From NCBI GenBank assembly GCA_019203745.1, contig CP078104.1:4154001-4218000 (forward strand): DNA of 64,000 bases, read 5' to 3'. The DNA is from Chryseobacterium sp. E1 (GTDB taxonomy: Bacteria > Bacteroidota > Bacteroidia > Flavobacteriales > Weeksellaceae). The position numbers and the translations under genes were made by a program. Of the stretch, positions 50,801 through 63,416 are shown one piece after another. Below the pieces are notes generated by a model. The model was given only the letters and a program-made list of their open reading frames with translations. It searched no databases and was not told the origin of the DNA. Positions within the stretch are counted from its first letter, which is position 1; the number at the start of each line of letters is the position of its first letter.

Positions 50801-53800
50801 ATACTGTCCGTTGGCTAACGTTACATTGGTAGTGTTGTACACCACACCGTTTACAGTGGTTTCCGCTGTCATTGGAGTGAACGTAGATGTAGCATCAAAG
50901 ACAGGATTGGAAGACTGTACCAGGTACAGGTTTTTTACACCTTTAGGCCACGCCACCGTAACGGTTCCTACATTATTGGTATTCTGAACCTTCCATATGG
51001 CTTCAAAACGATGATTGGTTTCTCCGTTCGCTCCTGAAGTATATACCAATGGAGTATTCAGGATTTGTTTAAGGCCATTGTCTCCTGTTATCAGGAATTG
51101 TCCTTCCACAAGGGAATTGGCATTGTCAATATTAGTATTAGCCAATGAACTTCCTGCACCAATGATCAGTTTTTGACCGTCATTTATACTTTGCGATTGC
51201 TTTTGATGTAAAGCAGAAGTATTATCTCTTGCAATACCCAGGATATTGTTATAATAGCTGCTGGCTGATCCATCCCAAACCACTGTACCCATAGAACTCA
51301 AATAATTTCTGTTTTGTTCTTTGCTTAGGGTTTGCCCGTATTTTATAGCAAGATAAGATTCTACTTTATTTACTTCTTCATCTGTTAGCTTATCTGCAAA
51401 AATGATCATTTCATTTTGCTGTCCCACTAATTGTGCCCCTGCATCTGCTTTTCCTACCATCATGGCATTACGTGTTGCAGTTGTATTTACATTCGAAATA
51501 TTGGTGTTGTACGTTTGATGGAAACCATTTAATGTGATATTTACGGCATTATTTCCTCCTGTTCCGGTACCATTTTCCCAGGTACCTCCACCAATATAAG
51601 ACCCGTTGATGGTATAGGTACTTTGAGGGTCGTATTCACCTATTACAGGATAGAATAAAAATTTGTTTCCTGTGAAACTGTACAATCCAGGATCGTCCAT
51701 TGCATTTCCGGATCCTGCTACTCCAAATCCGAATAATGAAGATGCGGCACTAGTAGTATTTCCTGCAGAAAATAATGCCCCTTTGCTTCTGTCTATTATG
51801 TATCCCTGAGCATCTGCCGGGGCATATTGCAACCATTTCTGAGTTCCGTCATAAATAATTGTTGGGTTGAAGTTCGCTAATGTTGTGACATTGGAAAACT
51901 TCGGACGATAAGCAGCCGTTGCTTGTAGAAGAGAGAATGGTTTGTTGTTGAACTCATTCCATTGCTGAACGGTAGCATTGTCTGTAGCTACAGTGGTTCC
52001 GGCATCTGAGAATAGGTTAGAAACGGCATCAGCACGGTACCAGGCTGCAGAAAATACACCACCCGGAGCGTAAGCATAACCGGCAAAGGTAAAATACTGT
52101 CCGTCTGCTAATGTAACATTGGCTGTATTGTATACCACTCCGTTTACGGTAACTTCGGTGGTCATTGGAGTAAAGCTGTCAGTAGCATCAATTGTAGCAT
52201 CTGAAGATTGAACCAGATACATGTTTTTTACTCCTTTAGGCCATGCAACTGTTACGGTTCCCACATTTCCGGTATTCTGTACTTTCCAGATAGATTCAAA
52301 ATGGGCGTTTACTTCACCGTTGGTTCCGTTTGTGTAGTTCAATAATTTTTTCAGCGCTTGTTTCAGTCCATTGTCTCCTGCAATCAGGAATTGTCCTTCT
52401 GTCAGAGTATTGGCATTGGCTGTATTAGTGTTTGCCAATGAATTTCCAACTCCGATGATCAGCTTTTGATCAGGATTTTCACTGCGTGACTGTTTCTGGT
52501 ATAAAGCAGAAAGATTATCCCTTGCAATACCTAAAATATTGTTTTGGTAAGCAGGATTAGAATTCCATACAATACTATTGGCAGAATTTACATAATCACC
52601 CGTAAGGGTTGTGCCCCATTTTACGGCCAGATAAGAATCTACACGTTTTTTTCCGGTGCTGTAAGTGGCGTGGCAAATACAATAGCTTCATTCATTTGGC
52701 CGTCATGGCTTCCCAGTTGGTATCACGTCCTATTCTAAAAATACGGGCTGTATTTCCTGTATTGACATTATTAAGAGTATTGGTATAAACAGATTCATTA
52801 CCATCCAACCAAACTTTAGCCAACGGATTTGATGTGGTGGCTCCGGCTGCATTCAGCCATGAAGAACCTGCCACAAAAGGCTTTTTGTCTGCAAACAGAT
52901 TGGTGGATAGGGTGGTATAACCACTTCCTGCCGTATAAAACAATAATTTGTCCGTAGTAGCATTATTGGAAATGTGTAATCCCGGATAATCCATACTCTG
53001 ATCAAACCCAGCCAGCCCGGCAGCACCCAATGTACTCATTTTACCGGCAATATAAATACTTCCTTTTGCACGGTCTATGATTTCATTTCCGCTTCCCGGA
53101 TCGGCTGCCATGAAGCCTCCTTGCGTTGTTCCATGTCCTGTTGAATTGAAGGTTACCGTTGGGTTGAAGTTCGCCAAGGTATTTTGATTTGAAAAGTTAG
53201 GCTGTAGGGTAGTGGTAGCCTGTACAAGATTATATCCTGTTCCCATCTGGTCAGTCCATTGGTTCAACGGAGTATTGTCCGATGAGGTGATGGCATCTGC
53301 CTTGTACCAAACCGCTGCTGCAACGCCTCCCGGCGATGGGGCCGAAACATTAACCGTCAGATCACTGAAGCTGCTGCAGGTGCCTGTGGTGATAGTCCAT
53401 CTGAAAGTGTAGGCTCCAGAATTCGTAAGTCCCGTCACATTGGTATTATACAGAGATGGATTGACTATCACAGGATCCTGGGCTCCGGCCGGCTTTGAAA
53501 TCAATGTCCATAAACCTGTAGATGATACTCCCGGATTGTTCCCGTTGAGTGTAGCTTGTGATGCTCCTATTTCTAAGGTTTGATTGGATCCTGCATTGGC
53601 ACCAACCTGTGTACTGACAAATATGGAGAATGTTCCTTCCAGGAAGTTCCCGAGCAGGCATATTCCTTATCAAGAAATCCGGGATCTACTCCTCCTGCAT
53701 TGGGAACGGCTTTTATTTTAAAAATATATTCACCCTGCTTATCCAGATTACTTATGGTAGTAGAAGTACTTGTAATCGTTCTGAGGTTGGAACTTTCATA

Positions 53801-55317
53801 AACCGGTGTGGCAGCTCCTGCTGGTTTGGAAATGAGTGTGAAATCATATTTTCCATCGAACCCCTGTAGGTAACTGCTGTTGATTGCCTCTTGATATACA
53901 GCGGGTAAAGGGATGGTAGCCGTTACTAACCCTGACCCCGGATAACACACTGTGGTATTAGGTACAGTTACATTGGGACGATTTCCATCTGAAATATGAA
54001 TATAAAAGGACTGAGTGGTCTTACATATACCATCTCCTGTAGATAACCCAATGACATAAGTTCCTGTTCTCCATCCTCCGGAAGGTGGGGTTACCACTAC
54101 ATTTCTATTCATTGTGCCTGCTCCGTTCAATACAAAAGTAGGAGCTCCCCGGGGAGTAATTCCTGAATTACTGACTGCAGTTGTTATAGATGCTGGATTG
54201 GAAGGGTCAATTTTAAAATAAAAAGTAATGGGTGTTGTTTTTCCCACCATGTTGCAATACACGGCACCTCCACTGCCTCCGGCACTATAAAGCTGCATTT
54301 GATCAGGATATGAGGAATCAAGAAAACTCACTTTCTGAGGATCCGTTCCATTATAGTTGTAGGTAATCTGGGGAGTCGTATAGGTTCCATTGGCATTTGT
54401 AACGGTTATGGTGAATACATAGGTTCCTGTTACATTTACCCCATTGAAGTAGATTGAACTATTCCTTAGGCTGGAAAATGAAATATTTCCCCTGCCGGCT
54501 GACTGATGACATTTACAGTAACTGTCGTCCCAAATGCCGGGTTTCCTGATGAATTTGCCGTATTAGTGGCAAACATCGGGGAGGTACCACTCAAACTAAA
54601 ATACCGATTGGTTTCTGTTGATGAATAGCATCTGTTTTGGGTGGCAGAAAGGGTGATTTGCGGATTGGGGATGAATCTTACAATCGCATCATCTTCGTAC
54701 CAACAGTTGGGGTTGTTGATAGATGTGATCCTTAATACCGCACGATAGGCCGGATCAATATCGTGATTTGCTTTCTTTGTAAGGGTCAGGGTAGGGGTTG
54801 CCGTTGTCGTATTAGACATGGTGGCATTCGTGGTGGTGGTCTGGTTATAATATTCCTTATTATAAATGTTGTAATAGGTCCACGAAGCCGTATACCCTGT
54901 CGGTATTACTGCATTTAAGGTGGCTACACCGGTAACGGCGGAAACATTCGTGATGTCCGGACCTGCCGTAAAGGATGAAACCTCTCCCGGTGCCGTAATG
55001 GTTACCTGTGAAGTTGCAGTTCCTGTGGTACAGGGCTGTGCAATCTGGAATACATAATTTCCGGGATAGGTCATCCCTGTGACATTGGTATTGTAACCTG
55101 AGGGCGTTACAATCACCGGATCTGGTGCACCGGATGGCTTCGATATCAGGGTCCATAAAGGATTTCCTGATGTACTGCCACCCGGACTTCCCGATAGGTT
55201 GGTCGAAGTGCCGCAAATGACGGCATTGGCTCCTGCATTGATGCTGCAGTTCTGGGCCAGAATCATCATATTACCCATAATGAGGAATATGAAGAAAAAG
55301 ACGGTTTGTTTTTTCAT
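47857..55317 (-). CDS. very large repeat-containing surface protein, frameshifted
   Basis: Joined across changes near 54400, 53510, 52640 and 50290, this single gene has ~2,487 residues. Start 55317 with a signal peptide (MKKQTVFFFIFLIMGNMMILAQ). The N-terminal third has Ig-like domains of the 'WTLISKPSG.PDPVI' type and PKD-like strands. Four large modules of ~400 residues follow, each with 'WYRAD' (or WIRSD) plus LamG-like beta-sandwich strands, 'NKVESYLAIKYGxTL', 'VVWDGxxxxxYNNNIFGIARD' and 'FTFAGYxYAPGGV'. The C-terminus (VEGMMVYDTTNKCMKIYTLK...WHCISTQTCPD) resembles ends of many Bacteroidota surface proteins. No Por sorting domain of type A. Likely an outer-surface adhesin or stalk. A small secreted gene with a related C-terminus precedes it. 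Confidence 0.75.
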
Positions 55318-55538
55318 GATTTAATAGTTTTTAGCCGGATTTCCGGCATATACGTTTTGTAATGTGTTTTATAAATATGACTATGGGTTCAGTTTCATAC
55401 AGTCGATAAATATTGATAGTACTGCTGGCGGTTAATATGGCCTTTGATGGCTTAATACTTATACCTACTTGATAGTGATTAGTCATAGCTATAAAGGACG
55501 GGACTAATAAAATTGCATTTCTTTCATTCTTTTTCATT

Positions 55539-56062
55539 TTAAGGTTTCCAGAAAGTCCAGACTTTGCCATTGTAGACAGCAAGTTGCCGTTTAACGGTAT
55601 CATAGGCCATCATTCCGGGGCGGGATCAATGATGTTGAGGTGGGGGCTGGCTACTTTGGGTAATATCATCGCTTTGTTGGTATCAGACAGAATCAATATA
55701 CCCGGTGTGGTATCTGTAGCAGCTGCCGACCCGATGACGGATTTTGCGGTTGTGGATTCAGTTTTGCCGGTCTGGATTGCAATGTTGACAGTTCCTGTGT
55801 TGTCAACACTTAAATCAGTCCATGTTCCGGAATCCTTCAGGTATTTTACTTTGTGGTCAGTGGTGTCGTAGATAATGGTACCATTGTCCGTAATTCCTGT
55901 TTTCGTTTCTACGTAGGGAAGTATCAATCCCCGGTTTTCCGTGTCTGCAAATTCCAGGGAAACCGATGTGTTGGTGACGGTCGGTTTTCCTATGGCAATC
56001 TGAGACTTCACGGTACCCGTTACGGCAAGTAGAATTGCCATGGGCAGAAGTTGTTTTTTCAT
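55539..56062 (-). CDS. small secreted protein, partner of the large surface protein, frameshifted
   Basis: Start 56062 (MKKQLLPMAILLAVTGTVKSQ), a signal peptide. The mature chain (NTSVSLEFADTENRGLILPYVE, 'GTIIYDTTDHKVKYLKDSGTW') continues after a frame change near 55615 as MMAYDTVKRQLAVYNGKVWTFWKP and stops at 55539. About 175 residues. The end 'GMMAYDTVKRQLAVYNGKVW' is the same type as the C-terminus of the large protein (EGMMVYDTTNKCMKIYTLKE). Two such elements occur in this protein. It is upstream in the same direction, 222 bp away, so it may be co-transcribed. Role unknown; a structural subunit of the same surface layer is possible. Confidence 0.65.
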
Positions 56063-56327
56063 GATTTTTAATAGGTTTATATGAATGAATGTTTTCTTTA
56101 GTGAACTGTTTTCTTTCAAAATGACCTTGTCTTTGAAGAGTAAGAACAGTCCGGTTCATTGTCTAATTATTTTTCTGATTTCAATCCAGGGTTTACGTGT
56201 GAAACATAAAATTGTCTGTAATGATGTTTCGTTTCAGTCAGGAAATGATGATTCCTGTCCGCATCGGATAAACCGGTCGAATGAGCATGAACCCTGTTGA
56301 ATTTTCGTTGAAATAAAAGAATGGAAG

Positions 56328-56938
56328 CTACCTTAAGAACTGAAAGGAAGCTTTTGGAATGAATGGTGGCGGACGGTTGAAATGTCGGAATAAGTTTAAG
56401 TCTGAAAACCATTGATCAGGATAAACTTTTTTCAGAAAAATATCCAGTAGATGAACTAAGGCCGGGATTTTATTTTCAGCGTCCGGCATAAGAAATTTCA
56501 TTGTATGCTGATTGGGTATGACAATCTGCTTATCACTATCGGAAATAGAAAGTAGGGATTGGTCTGATTGATTGTCATTGTTGAAGGTCAATACATTTCT
56601 ATTGCTATGTTTGACAGACTGAGAAAGGTTTTCTTTCTTCTTTTGTTTTGCTTTGCCGGATAGGGAAGTCTCTTTTCGTCTGTGCTTTTTCTTCACTTTC
56701 TCCTTTGCGGTTGGTATAACAGATATTTTTTCTATTCCTGAAACAACAGTACCCTCTGATATAAACAGAGCTGCTGAAGGTGTAACTGCATCTGATGAGC
56801 TAATGTCATCATATCTGCAGACAGCCTGAGCCATTTGGAGGTGAACCAACAGTAATAACAATAATAAAAATCTTCCCCTCCAATGGAATGCAGAGAGAAG
56901 AGTTGGTTCATCATGTTATTTTCAGAATCGGTTTTCAT
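56328..56938 (-). CDS. secreted or membrane-anchored hypothetical protein, frameshifted
   Basis: Start 56938 (MKTDSENNMMNQLFSLH); a frame change near 56875 gives RGRFLLLLLLLVHLQMAQAVC, a signal or anchor segment. The rest is basic and probably disordered (KVKKKHRRKETSLSGKAKQK), followed by SDKQIVIPNQHTMKFLMPDA and a Pro/Phe-rich end. About 202 residues. Lies 266 bp upstream of the small secreted gene. No domain recognised. Expression and function are uncertain. Confidence 0.5.
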
Positions 56939-57090
56939 TTTGATGCAATATTATAGCTACCACAAGATTTACACAAGCTTGATACAGGAACAATTCGGAA
57001 AGTTTCATGTACTGTTTAAACGATTTTACAAATTTTCTATATTGAAAATCAGTTGGTTAAAAAATATTCATGTTTTTGTTTTAAATCTAA

Positions 57091-57142
57091 AAAATACCAA
57101 ATAGGTATTTGTATTTTTGGTATATATATTTCGTTAAATTTG
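57091..57142 (+). promoter_or_regulatory. promoter region with inverted repeats before TPR-AraC genes
   Basis: TAAATTTG at 57135-57142 matches TAnnTTTG; TTTTTG at 57114-57119 could be its -33 element with short spacing. AAATACC-aaata-GGTATTT (57092-57110) is a perfect 7-bp inverted repeat just upstream, and ATACCAAA/TTTTGGTAT overlaps it. These are candidate sites for the AraC domain encoded downstream. Confidence 0.4.
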
Positions 57143-57348
57143 CACAAATGGTAAATGTTTGACCGTGTTTGTAATGTGAAAAATCAATCAGTACAGTGAT
57201 CATGAAGCATTGAACTGAAGAAATAGTTTTTAAATATTAATACACTTTAAAGATCAGTTAAACTTTAATTTTTCAAGACTTATATAGATTTTTTAACCAA
57301 TGATTATGTTTTTTTATATTAAATATTTACTCTATAAACTAATTTCTG

Positions 57349-58965
57349 ATGAAGAAAATATATTTATTTTTTGTGTTTTATCTTTTTTTTTTTTCCACAG
57401 TAAGTGCGGAAACAATTTCATGTCCCGGAAATAAACAAATTGATCAACTGATTGATAAAGGAACTGCTCTTAATAATGAAGGGGGAAATAAAGAAGCGCT
57501 CAAATTGTTTCAAAAAGCTAATGATCTTGCCAAGGCTATAGGATGTGAAAAAGGAGAACTGAATGCAACAAGAAGTATAATGATGTTCTATTTCAATACG
57601 TATGACTATAAAAAGCATTGGAAATATCAAACAGAGCGAGAGAGTTGGCGATGAGCCAAAAGATTATGAAACCTTATCTTCCTTATGCAGTAGAAGAGGA
57701 GCGTCTTATGATGAGCTGGGCTTGTATGATGAGAGTTTAAAAGAGCACGAAGCTGCTGCAGAATATATGAAACTTATTGCAGAGCCGGATAAGAGACATT
57801 ATCAGGCTTCTTTGGTTTATTATAATATGACACCATACTACCAGGACCGATCAAATGAGAAAGTGCTGTATTATCTGAAAAAAAGCAGAGAAGAGGTTTT
57901 AAAAATAAATAATAATAGTAAAGATATTCCTTTAGAGAAAAAAATTGATATGTTGGTATCAATAAATATGAACCTGGGGATACATTATAGAGACCGCAAC
58001 AATAAAGGAAGAAATGTGAAGCTTTCTGAATTCCATTTTATGGAAGCTTTAAAACAGTTTGACTTAGTGAAAGGAGATGTACTTCCAAATACCAAAATAG
58101 ATTTATACCAGGCACTTCAGGAGTTTTATCAGATGAAAAAAGATTATAAGAAAGCCATAGAATATGGAGAAAATATGCTGATTCTGGAGAAGTCAAATAG
58201 TATGCCTTATAACCGGAGAGTAGGATATATGGTACTGGCAAAATCTTATCTGGGAATTGGTGATCATTCAACCTCTCAGAAATATCTTGATCTTTTTCAA
58301 AACTGAATGACAGTATCAATTCTGCAGAAAAAGATGCAGTGGAAGCTCCTGTTAAAAAGATAATTTCAGAAACAAAAAGCAATGGTGAGAAAAAATAAAG
58401 GGAATTGCGGTTATTTCTTTTGTTATTATTGCCCTTATCATCAGTGGAATGCTGATATACCGGAGAAGAAACCATAAGATCATTCATAAAAAGTACGAAG
58501 AACTGATTGCCAAAATACAGCATGAAAATGAAAACAGTAAAGTAGAAACGGAAGCCGAAAAAATAATGAAAGTAATGGAGTAAAATCCTCTATTACCATT
58601 ACGGATGAAACATTAAAGATGCTACTTTTTAAGCTTGAAAAATTTGAAGCATCAAAGAAATATCTGAGACAGGATTTAAGCCTTACATGGATGGCTAATA
58701 GCCTTTCAACCAATACCAAATACCTTTCGGAAGTTATAAAAATAATAAAAACCATAATTTCACAAGTTACATCAATGAGCTCCGCATCAATTATATCATC
58801 AGGATGCTTTATGAAAACCCGGTGTACAGGGAATATAAGATTGCATCCCTCGCAGAAGAGTGCGGATATGCCACCCCAAGGGTCTTCGTAAACGCTTTTA
58901 AACAGCAGACAGGAGTTACCCCTTCTTATTTTGTGGAACAGTTGAAGGTTGCTGTAAATGTTTAA
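57349..58965 (+). CDS. TPR - transmembrane - AraC hybrid regulator A, frameshifted
   Basis: Frame changes near 57620, 58303, 58395, 58575 and 58750 give ~538 residues: signal peptide (MKKIYLFFVFYLFFFSTVSA), helical TPR repeats exposed to the periplasm (LFQKANDLAKAIGCEKGELN, 'SLKEHEAAAEYMK'), a membrane segment (GIAVISFVIIALIISGMLIY), then cytoplasmic AraC HTH (LTWMANSLSTNTKYLSEVIK...INELRINYII, IASLAEECGYATPRVFVNAFKQQTGVTP). This is a common Bacteroidota one-component sensor with the TPR region outside and DNA binding inside. A paralogue follows at once. The signal sensed is unknown. Confidence 0.8.
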
Positions 58966-59039
58966 CTTCTTACAATTAAATATCAAAAGGCTTTTTAGTA
59001 AGTAATAATTAAAACTTTTATAATTTTCACTTTTATTGT

Positions 59040-60663
59040 ATGAGAAAATCATTTTATCTTTTTATTCTACTTTCTTATTTTAATATTACTTGCTCAGAAT
59101 AGGCCATCCGGTACTACGCCGAAAGAAAAATCTATTGACAGACAGCTGGATGAGATTATTAAAGAAAGTAAAACATATACTGCTCCTAAACAGGAAACGT
59201 TATTACTTAAACTAATGTCAGAATCAAAGAAAGAAGGATATGACTGGGGAGTACTCCGAAGTGGTCATGCTCTTACATCTGTTTATCTTGGAGAAGGTGA
59301 ATATAAAAAGACGGTAGATTTAGTAAATGAATTAAAAAAGTAGCCAATAACAAGAAAGATATTTATGGATATATTTCAGGTATATACCGTAGAAATGCTT
59401 TAGCTTTAGGATATTTAGGCTTAAATGATGCCAGTTTGAAAGATTTCAAGGATGCAATCAGTTACGCAAAACAAATTGAAAATGAAGACCGGAGGAAACA
59501 TCAATTGGCTTTTAGTTATGAGAATGTTAATATATATTACGAAAATAAAGAAAAGGAGCTGGGGATCAGTGATACGATTCTATCTAACTATCTTAAAAGC
59601 TTTGAAATAGCTAAAACGATAAGTGATAAAAATACGGAAGTACCTATTGATGATAAGTATGGATTGATTGCATACTTATCTATGTCTCTTGGCCATTCTT
59701 ATGTAGAACGTAATGATTTTGGAACAGCTGAAAAATATCTATTAAATGCACAAAATATCTATGAAAACAAAAAATATAATACAGATCCTATACATAAAGC
59801 TGAAACCTTCAATGTGCTAAGCCAATTATATATTAAGAAAAAACTGTATCAAAAAGCAATTGAATATGCTACAAATGCATTAAAATTTGAGAAGCAACAT
59901 TCTTTTCCTCATGAGAGGAAACAAACTTATGAGCATCTTCTTCAGGCATATCTGAAGATTGGTGATAATGAAAAGCAGAATTCTACAGAGAAAAATTTAC
60001 AACTCTTAGTGACAGTCTAAATTATGAAGAGAAAAAGACTGCTAATTTAACCATGAAAAAGATGGTTACGGATGAGGTCAATGAGCATAAGGCAATTTCA
60101 AAAAAACAGCTGACTGCTATAATAGGTTTGTTTCTTCTTGCTGCAATCGTTGCAAGTCTGCGTTGGAGAAGAAAGAACATGATTATTCATGGGAAATATA
60201 AAGATTTGATCGCTAAAATAAGTGCACAACAGTCAGGGGACATATTGAAATTACAAACAAGTGCCGGAAATAATGAAATGAAAACTTCGTCTATCACCAT
60301 TACAGATGAAACCCTGAAAACATTACTTTTTAAACTTGAAAAGTTTGAAGCTTCAAAAAAATATCTCAGGAAGGATTTGAGTCTTACCTGGATGGCCAGT
60401 AATTTAGGTACCAATACAAAATACCTTTCAGAAGTCATAAAAATTATAAAAACCATAATTTCACAAGTTACATCAATGAGCTCCGCATCAATTATATCAT
60501 CAACATGCTTTATGAAAACCCGGTGTACAGGGAATATAAGATTGCATCCCTCGCAGAAGATTGCGGATATGCCACTCCAAGAGTTTTTGTGAATGCTTTT
60601 AAACAGCTAACCGGTTTTACCCCTTCTTATTTTATCAATCAGTTAAAAGAAGAAGCACAATAA
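59040..60663 (+). CDS. TPR - transmembrane - AraC hybrid regulator B, frameshifted
   Basis: Frame changes near 59093, 59340, 59990 and 60455 give ~540 residues with the same architecture as its neighbour: signal peptide (MRKSFYLFILLSYFNITC), TPR helices (YLLNAQNIYENKKYNTDP, LYQKAIEYATNALKFEKQHS), membrane segment (LTAIIGLFLLAAIVASL), AraC HTH (LTWMASNLGTNTKYLSEVIK, IASLAEDCGYATPRVFVNAFKQLTG). The last ~340 bp are nearly identical in DNA to gene A, while the TPR parts differ widely. A duplication with conserved DNA-binding end and divergent sensor is likely. Strong terminator follows. Confidence 0.8.
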
Positions 60664-60680
60664 AGATCTGTTTTCATAAA

Positions 60681-60714
60681 CAATAGGCACCCGTTGAGAA
60701 ATGGGTGCCTATTG
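60681..60714 (+). terminator. intrinsic terminator after TPR-AraC genes
   Basis: A perfect 12-bp stem CAATAGGCACCC / GGGTGCCTATTG with 10-base loop is followed by T5. Confidence 0.9.
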
Positions 60715-60827
60715 TTTTTATAGCAGTTGATTAACAAAATGATAATTTCTGGTTTAAAATAATTCTGTCTGCGCCAAAAATTGATGAATGATGATAAAAT
60801 TATCAGTCCTTTTGGTTTCTAAGAAGT

Positions 60828-63184
60828 CTAAAGATCAAATTGTATCCCCAGGTTGGCCACGGTACCTGAACCTTTGATATAATAGCGGCCTTCATTGGTT
60901 GCGCCCCTTACTTCGGCATGAACCGGATAATAATCAGCATTCAGGAGATTATTAATAGAAAACATAAAAGTGAACCTCTGATATTTATACTTCGTTTGCA
61001 GATCCACAAGGTTATACCCTGAAATCGGATATTTTCCATAGTTATAGGCTTCAGAAGGAAATACATCTCTCCCTCCTAAATGCAGGTATTGCAGATAAAC
61101 ATTCCATTGTTCGGTTAATTTAAAATCAACATTCAGATTTATTTTGAAAGGTGAAATAATGGAATTGTCCAGCTTGTCCCTGAAATTCCCTCATTTTTCA
61201 AATCCTGACGGCCATCCATATAACCAAGCACGGTACCTACTGACAACCATTGAAGAGGTTTTACATTGGCGACAAATTCTACCCCGTAAATACGTTGAGG
61301 CACCTGGCTCAGTTCGTAATTACCCGGTATAGAAGTTTCGGCAAAGGTAGTTCCTTTCTTAGAAGTACTATAATAACCTGTCAATTGATAATCCCATACG
61401 TTCATCTTACCATTTATTCCGAATTCGAAATTATTGACGACAACAGGCTTTGGATCAATCTGGCTCAATGGCACACCATTACGTAGAATAAGCCCTACAT
61501 CACCAATTGAATATCCTTGTGAAAAGGAAGCGAAAGGCTGTAAATAGCTGTATTTATTATATCGTGTTGCCAGGTTAAATACAAAAGCATCCGAACGGTT
61601 ATTTTCACCGGTGGTCAGCTTACCGTTTTTGGTAAGATCGCCGACATTGAATCTGATATTTTCGTAACGTATTCCTCCTTTTAAAATCCAGTCTGTGCCT
61701 ATGTTTACCTTACTCTGAACATAAAGAGCGAGATTATTCATATTCATATCCGGTGTTACCAGCTCGTCTTTCAGCGTTTTCTGCACCGTGTGGTCTTTCA
61801 ACAGGTCTATACCGTAAATAAGTGATATTTTGGAAGTTCCGCTAAGTTGAAAAGGAGTATTGAAATTCAGTCTGGCTCCCTGGTGGTCTGAATAGTTTTG
61901 ATTGTAAGTTTCAAAAACCGTATTCATATCTTCGTAATACAGGCTCAGGTTGGCCGCTGTTTTTCCATATTGTCCATCATACTTCAGATGTAAAGCTTTG
62001 TTATAGGGTGTACCACCATTAGCCACCACATCGGAAGGAATAGCAACTGCCGGTGATTCACCAAACTTACCCGTAGTACCTGCGTATTTAGTGTCCTGTA
62101 AGCTGCGGTAATAATTTCCCATCAGTTCTATATGATGATCCGGGGCAATCTGGTAACCGATCTTAGCCAATGTATTATAAGACATGGTTTCGCCCAGTCC
62201 GTAAAAAGGGCTTACAATGGTTGCATTGGAACCCCGAACAACACCCGTACGCCCCATCTTTCCCTGTAAAACGTAATCCCACTTTCCAACCTGTCCGGAA
62301 AAGACCTGAGCGATATTATAGCCATAGGTTTTGCTAGGCCTTACCAGACTCAGTGAATTATTGAGATAAGTAGATGAGCTCAGCTTTTTACCTTTTTCGG
62401 CTTTTTGGTAATATAGTTGATCACGCCTCCTGCAGCTCCGTTACCATACATTGCCGTAGCACCATTGATGACTTCAATGTGATCTATCGCACTGGCGTCA
62501 ATCGTACGCAGATCACGTCCGCCGTTACGCAAAGGTGTTGACTGTGGAATACCGTCGATAAGGACCAAAAATTACGTCCACGGATTTTTGCAATGAAGTT
62601 ATTCTGGCTCTCTTCGCTGGGGATATGCTGGGTACCTTTTGCATCAGGATAGAAGGAAGGTTATCATTGATCTGTCGCTGCTGGTCAAGCGTCTTACCGC
62701 CAATATAGGTTATTGATGACGGAACTTCGTCAATGTGTTCTGCCAGTCTGCTCGCAGTAACTACAACTTCGTCCAGATTATGCTGGGTAGGCTGTACAGT
62801 CTTTATTTGCATAACAAACGGTTCAGCAAACTGATGATGCTCTTCGTACACTTCAACAGATTGAGTTGTGCTTTCAAAACCCTCCAGGCTGATTACCAGT
62901 TCATATTTTCCGTACATGACCCCTTCAAACTTAAAATAACCGTCTTTATCAGAACGGGTATTTCCTATTCCTGTTAACTGAACATGTACATGGGCCAAAG
63001 GTTTCCCCTCTGCATTGACGATACGACCAGTTATATTCCCTTTTTGCTGTACCTGAACCGAATACACAGGTAAAGATGTTTCGGAAATAAAGGGGACCTC
63101 TGCAGAAACTTTTGAGGATAACGAATAAGAAAAATATAAAAGAGCGGCTGTAATTTTAGCCATTTTGTGCGGGTTGACTTTCAT
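60828..63184 (-). CDS. TonB-dependent receptor (siderophore-type), frameshifted
   Basis: Joined frames (changes near 62620, 62560, 62300-62390 and 61170) give ~785 residues. After a signal peptide comes a carboxypeptidase regulatory-like domain (GNITGRIVNAEGKPLAHVHV, TRSDKDGYFKFEGV), a TonB-box-like start (LDEVVVTASR), the plug (SSITYIGGKTLDQQRQIND, IDASAIDHIEVINGATAMYG) and a 22-strand barrel region to 'YYIKGSGTVANLGIQFDL'. The layout and the 'GNGAAGGVINYITKKP' sequence are those of siderophore receptors such as FhuA/FpvA relatives. The outer-membrane protein takes up iron chelates with TonB energy. A Fur-like palindrome lies in its promoter. The ligand cannot be read from the sequence. Confidence 0.9.
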
Positions 63185-63243
63185 TGCTGTGAATACTACG
63201 GTACAAGGTTCCTAACTACATATTAATTAAAATATGATGGGTG

Positions 63244-63282
63244 CAAAGATATGTTATTTTTACTTATTCTAAATAGTGTCTG
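63244..63282 (-). promoter_or_regulatory. promoter with Fur-like palindrome for the TonB receptor
   Basis: On the minus strand, TATCTTTG (63244-63251) fits TAnnTTTG. Some 9 bp further upstream, TATTTAGAATAAGTAAAAATA has TATTT/AAATA arms like iron-repressor sites of Bacteroidota. The position, covering the -33 region, fits repression. Binding by Fur is inference. Confidence 0.4.
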
Positions 63283-63416
63283 GGTAGAATTATTATCTTT
63301 TCAGAATAGATTTGTAAGCAGGTTTTATGTTTTAAATCGTAACTTTCGTCTGTTTTCTTTTCAGTTCCTTTACAAGCAGTAAAACATTGTACAAATTCCA
63401 TAAAGACAGAAAGAAC

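Noticed and set aside
48754..50987. Several plus-strand frames of 60-116 codons opposite the giant surface gene
   Set aside because: All lie antisense within one conserved coding region, with shadow composition and no start signals.
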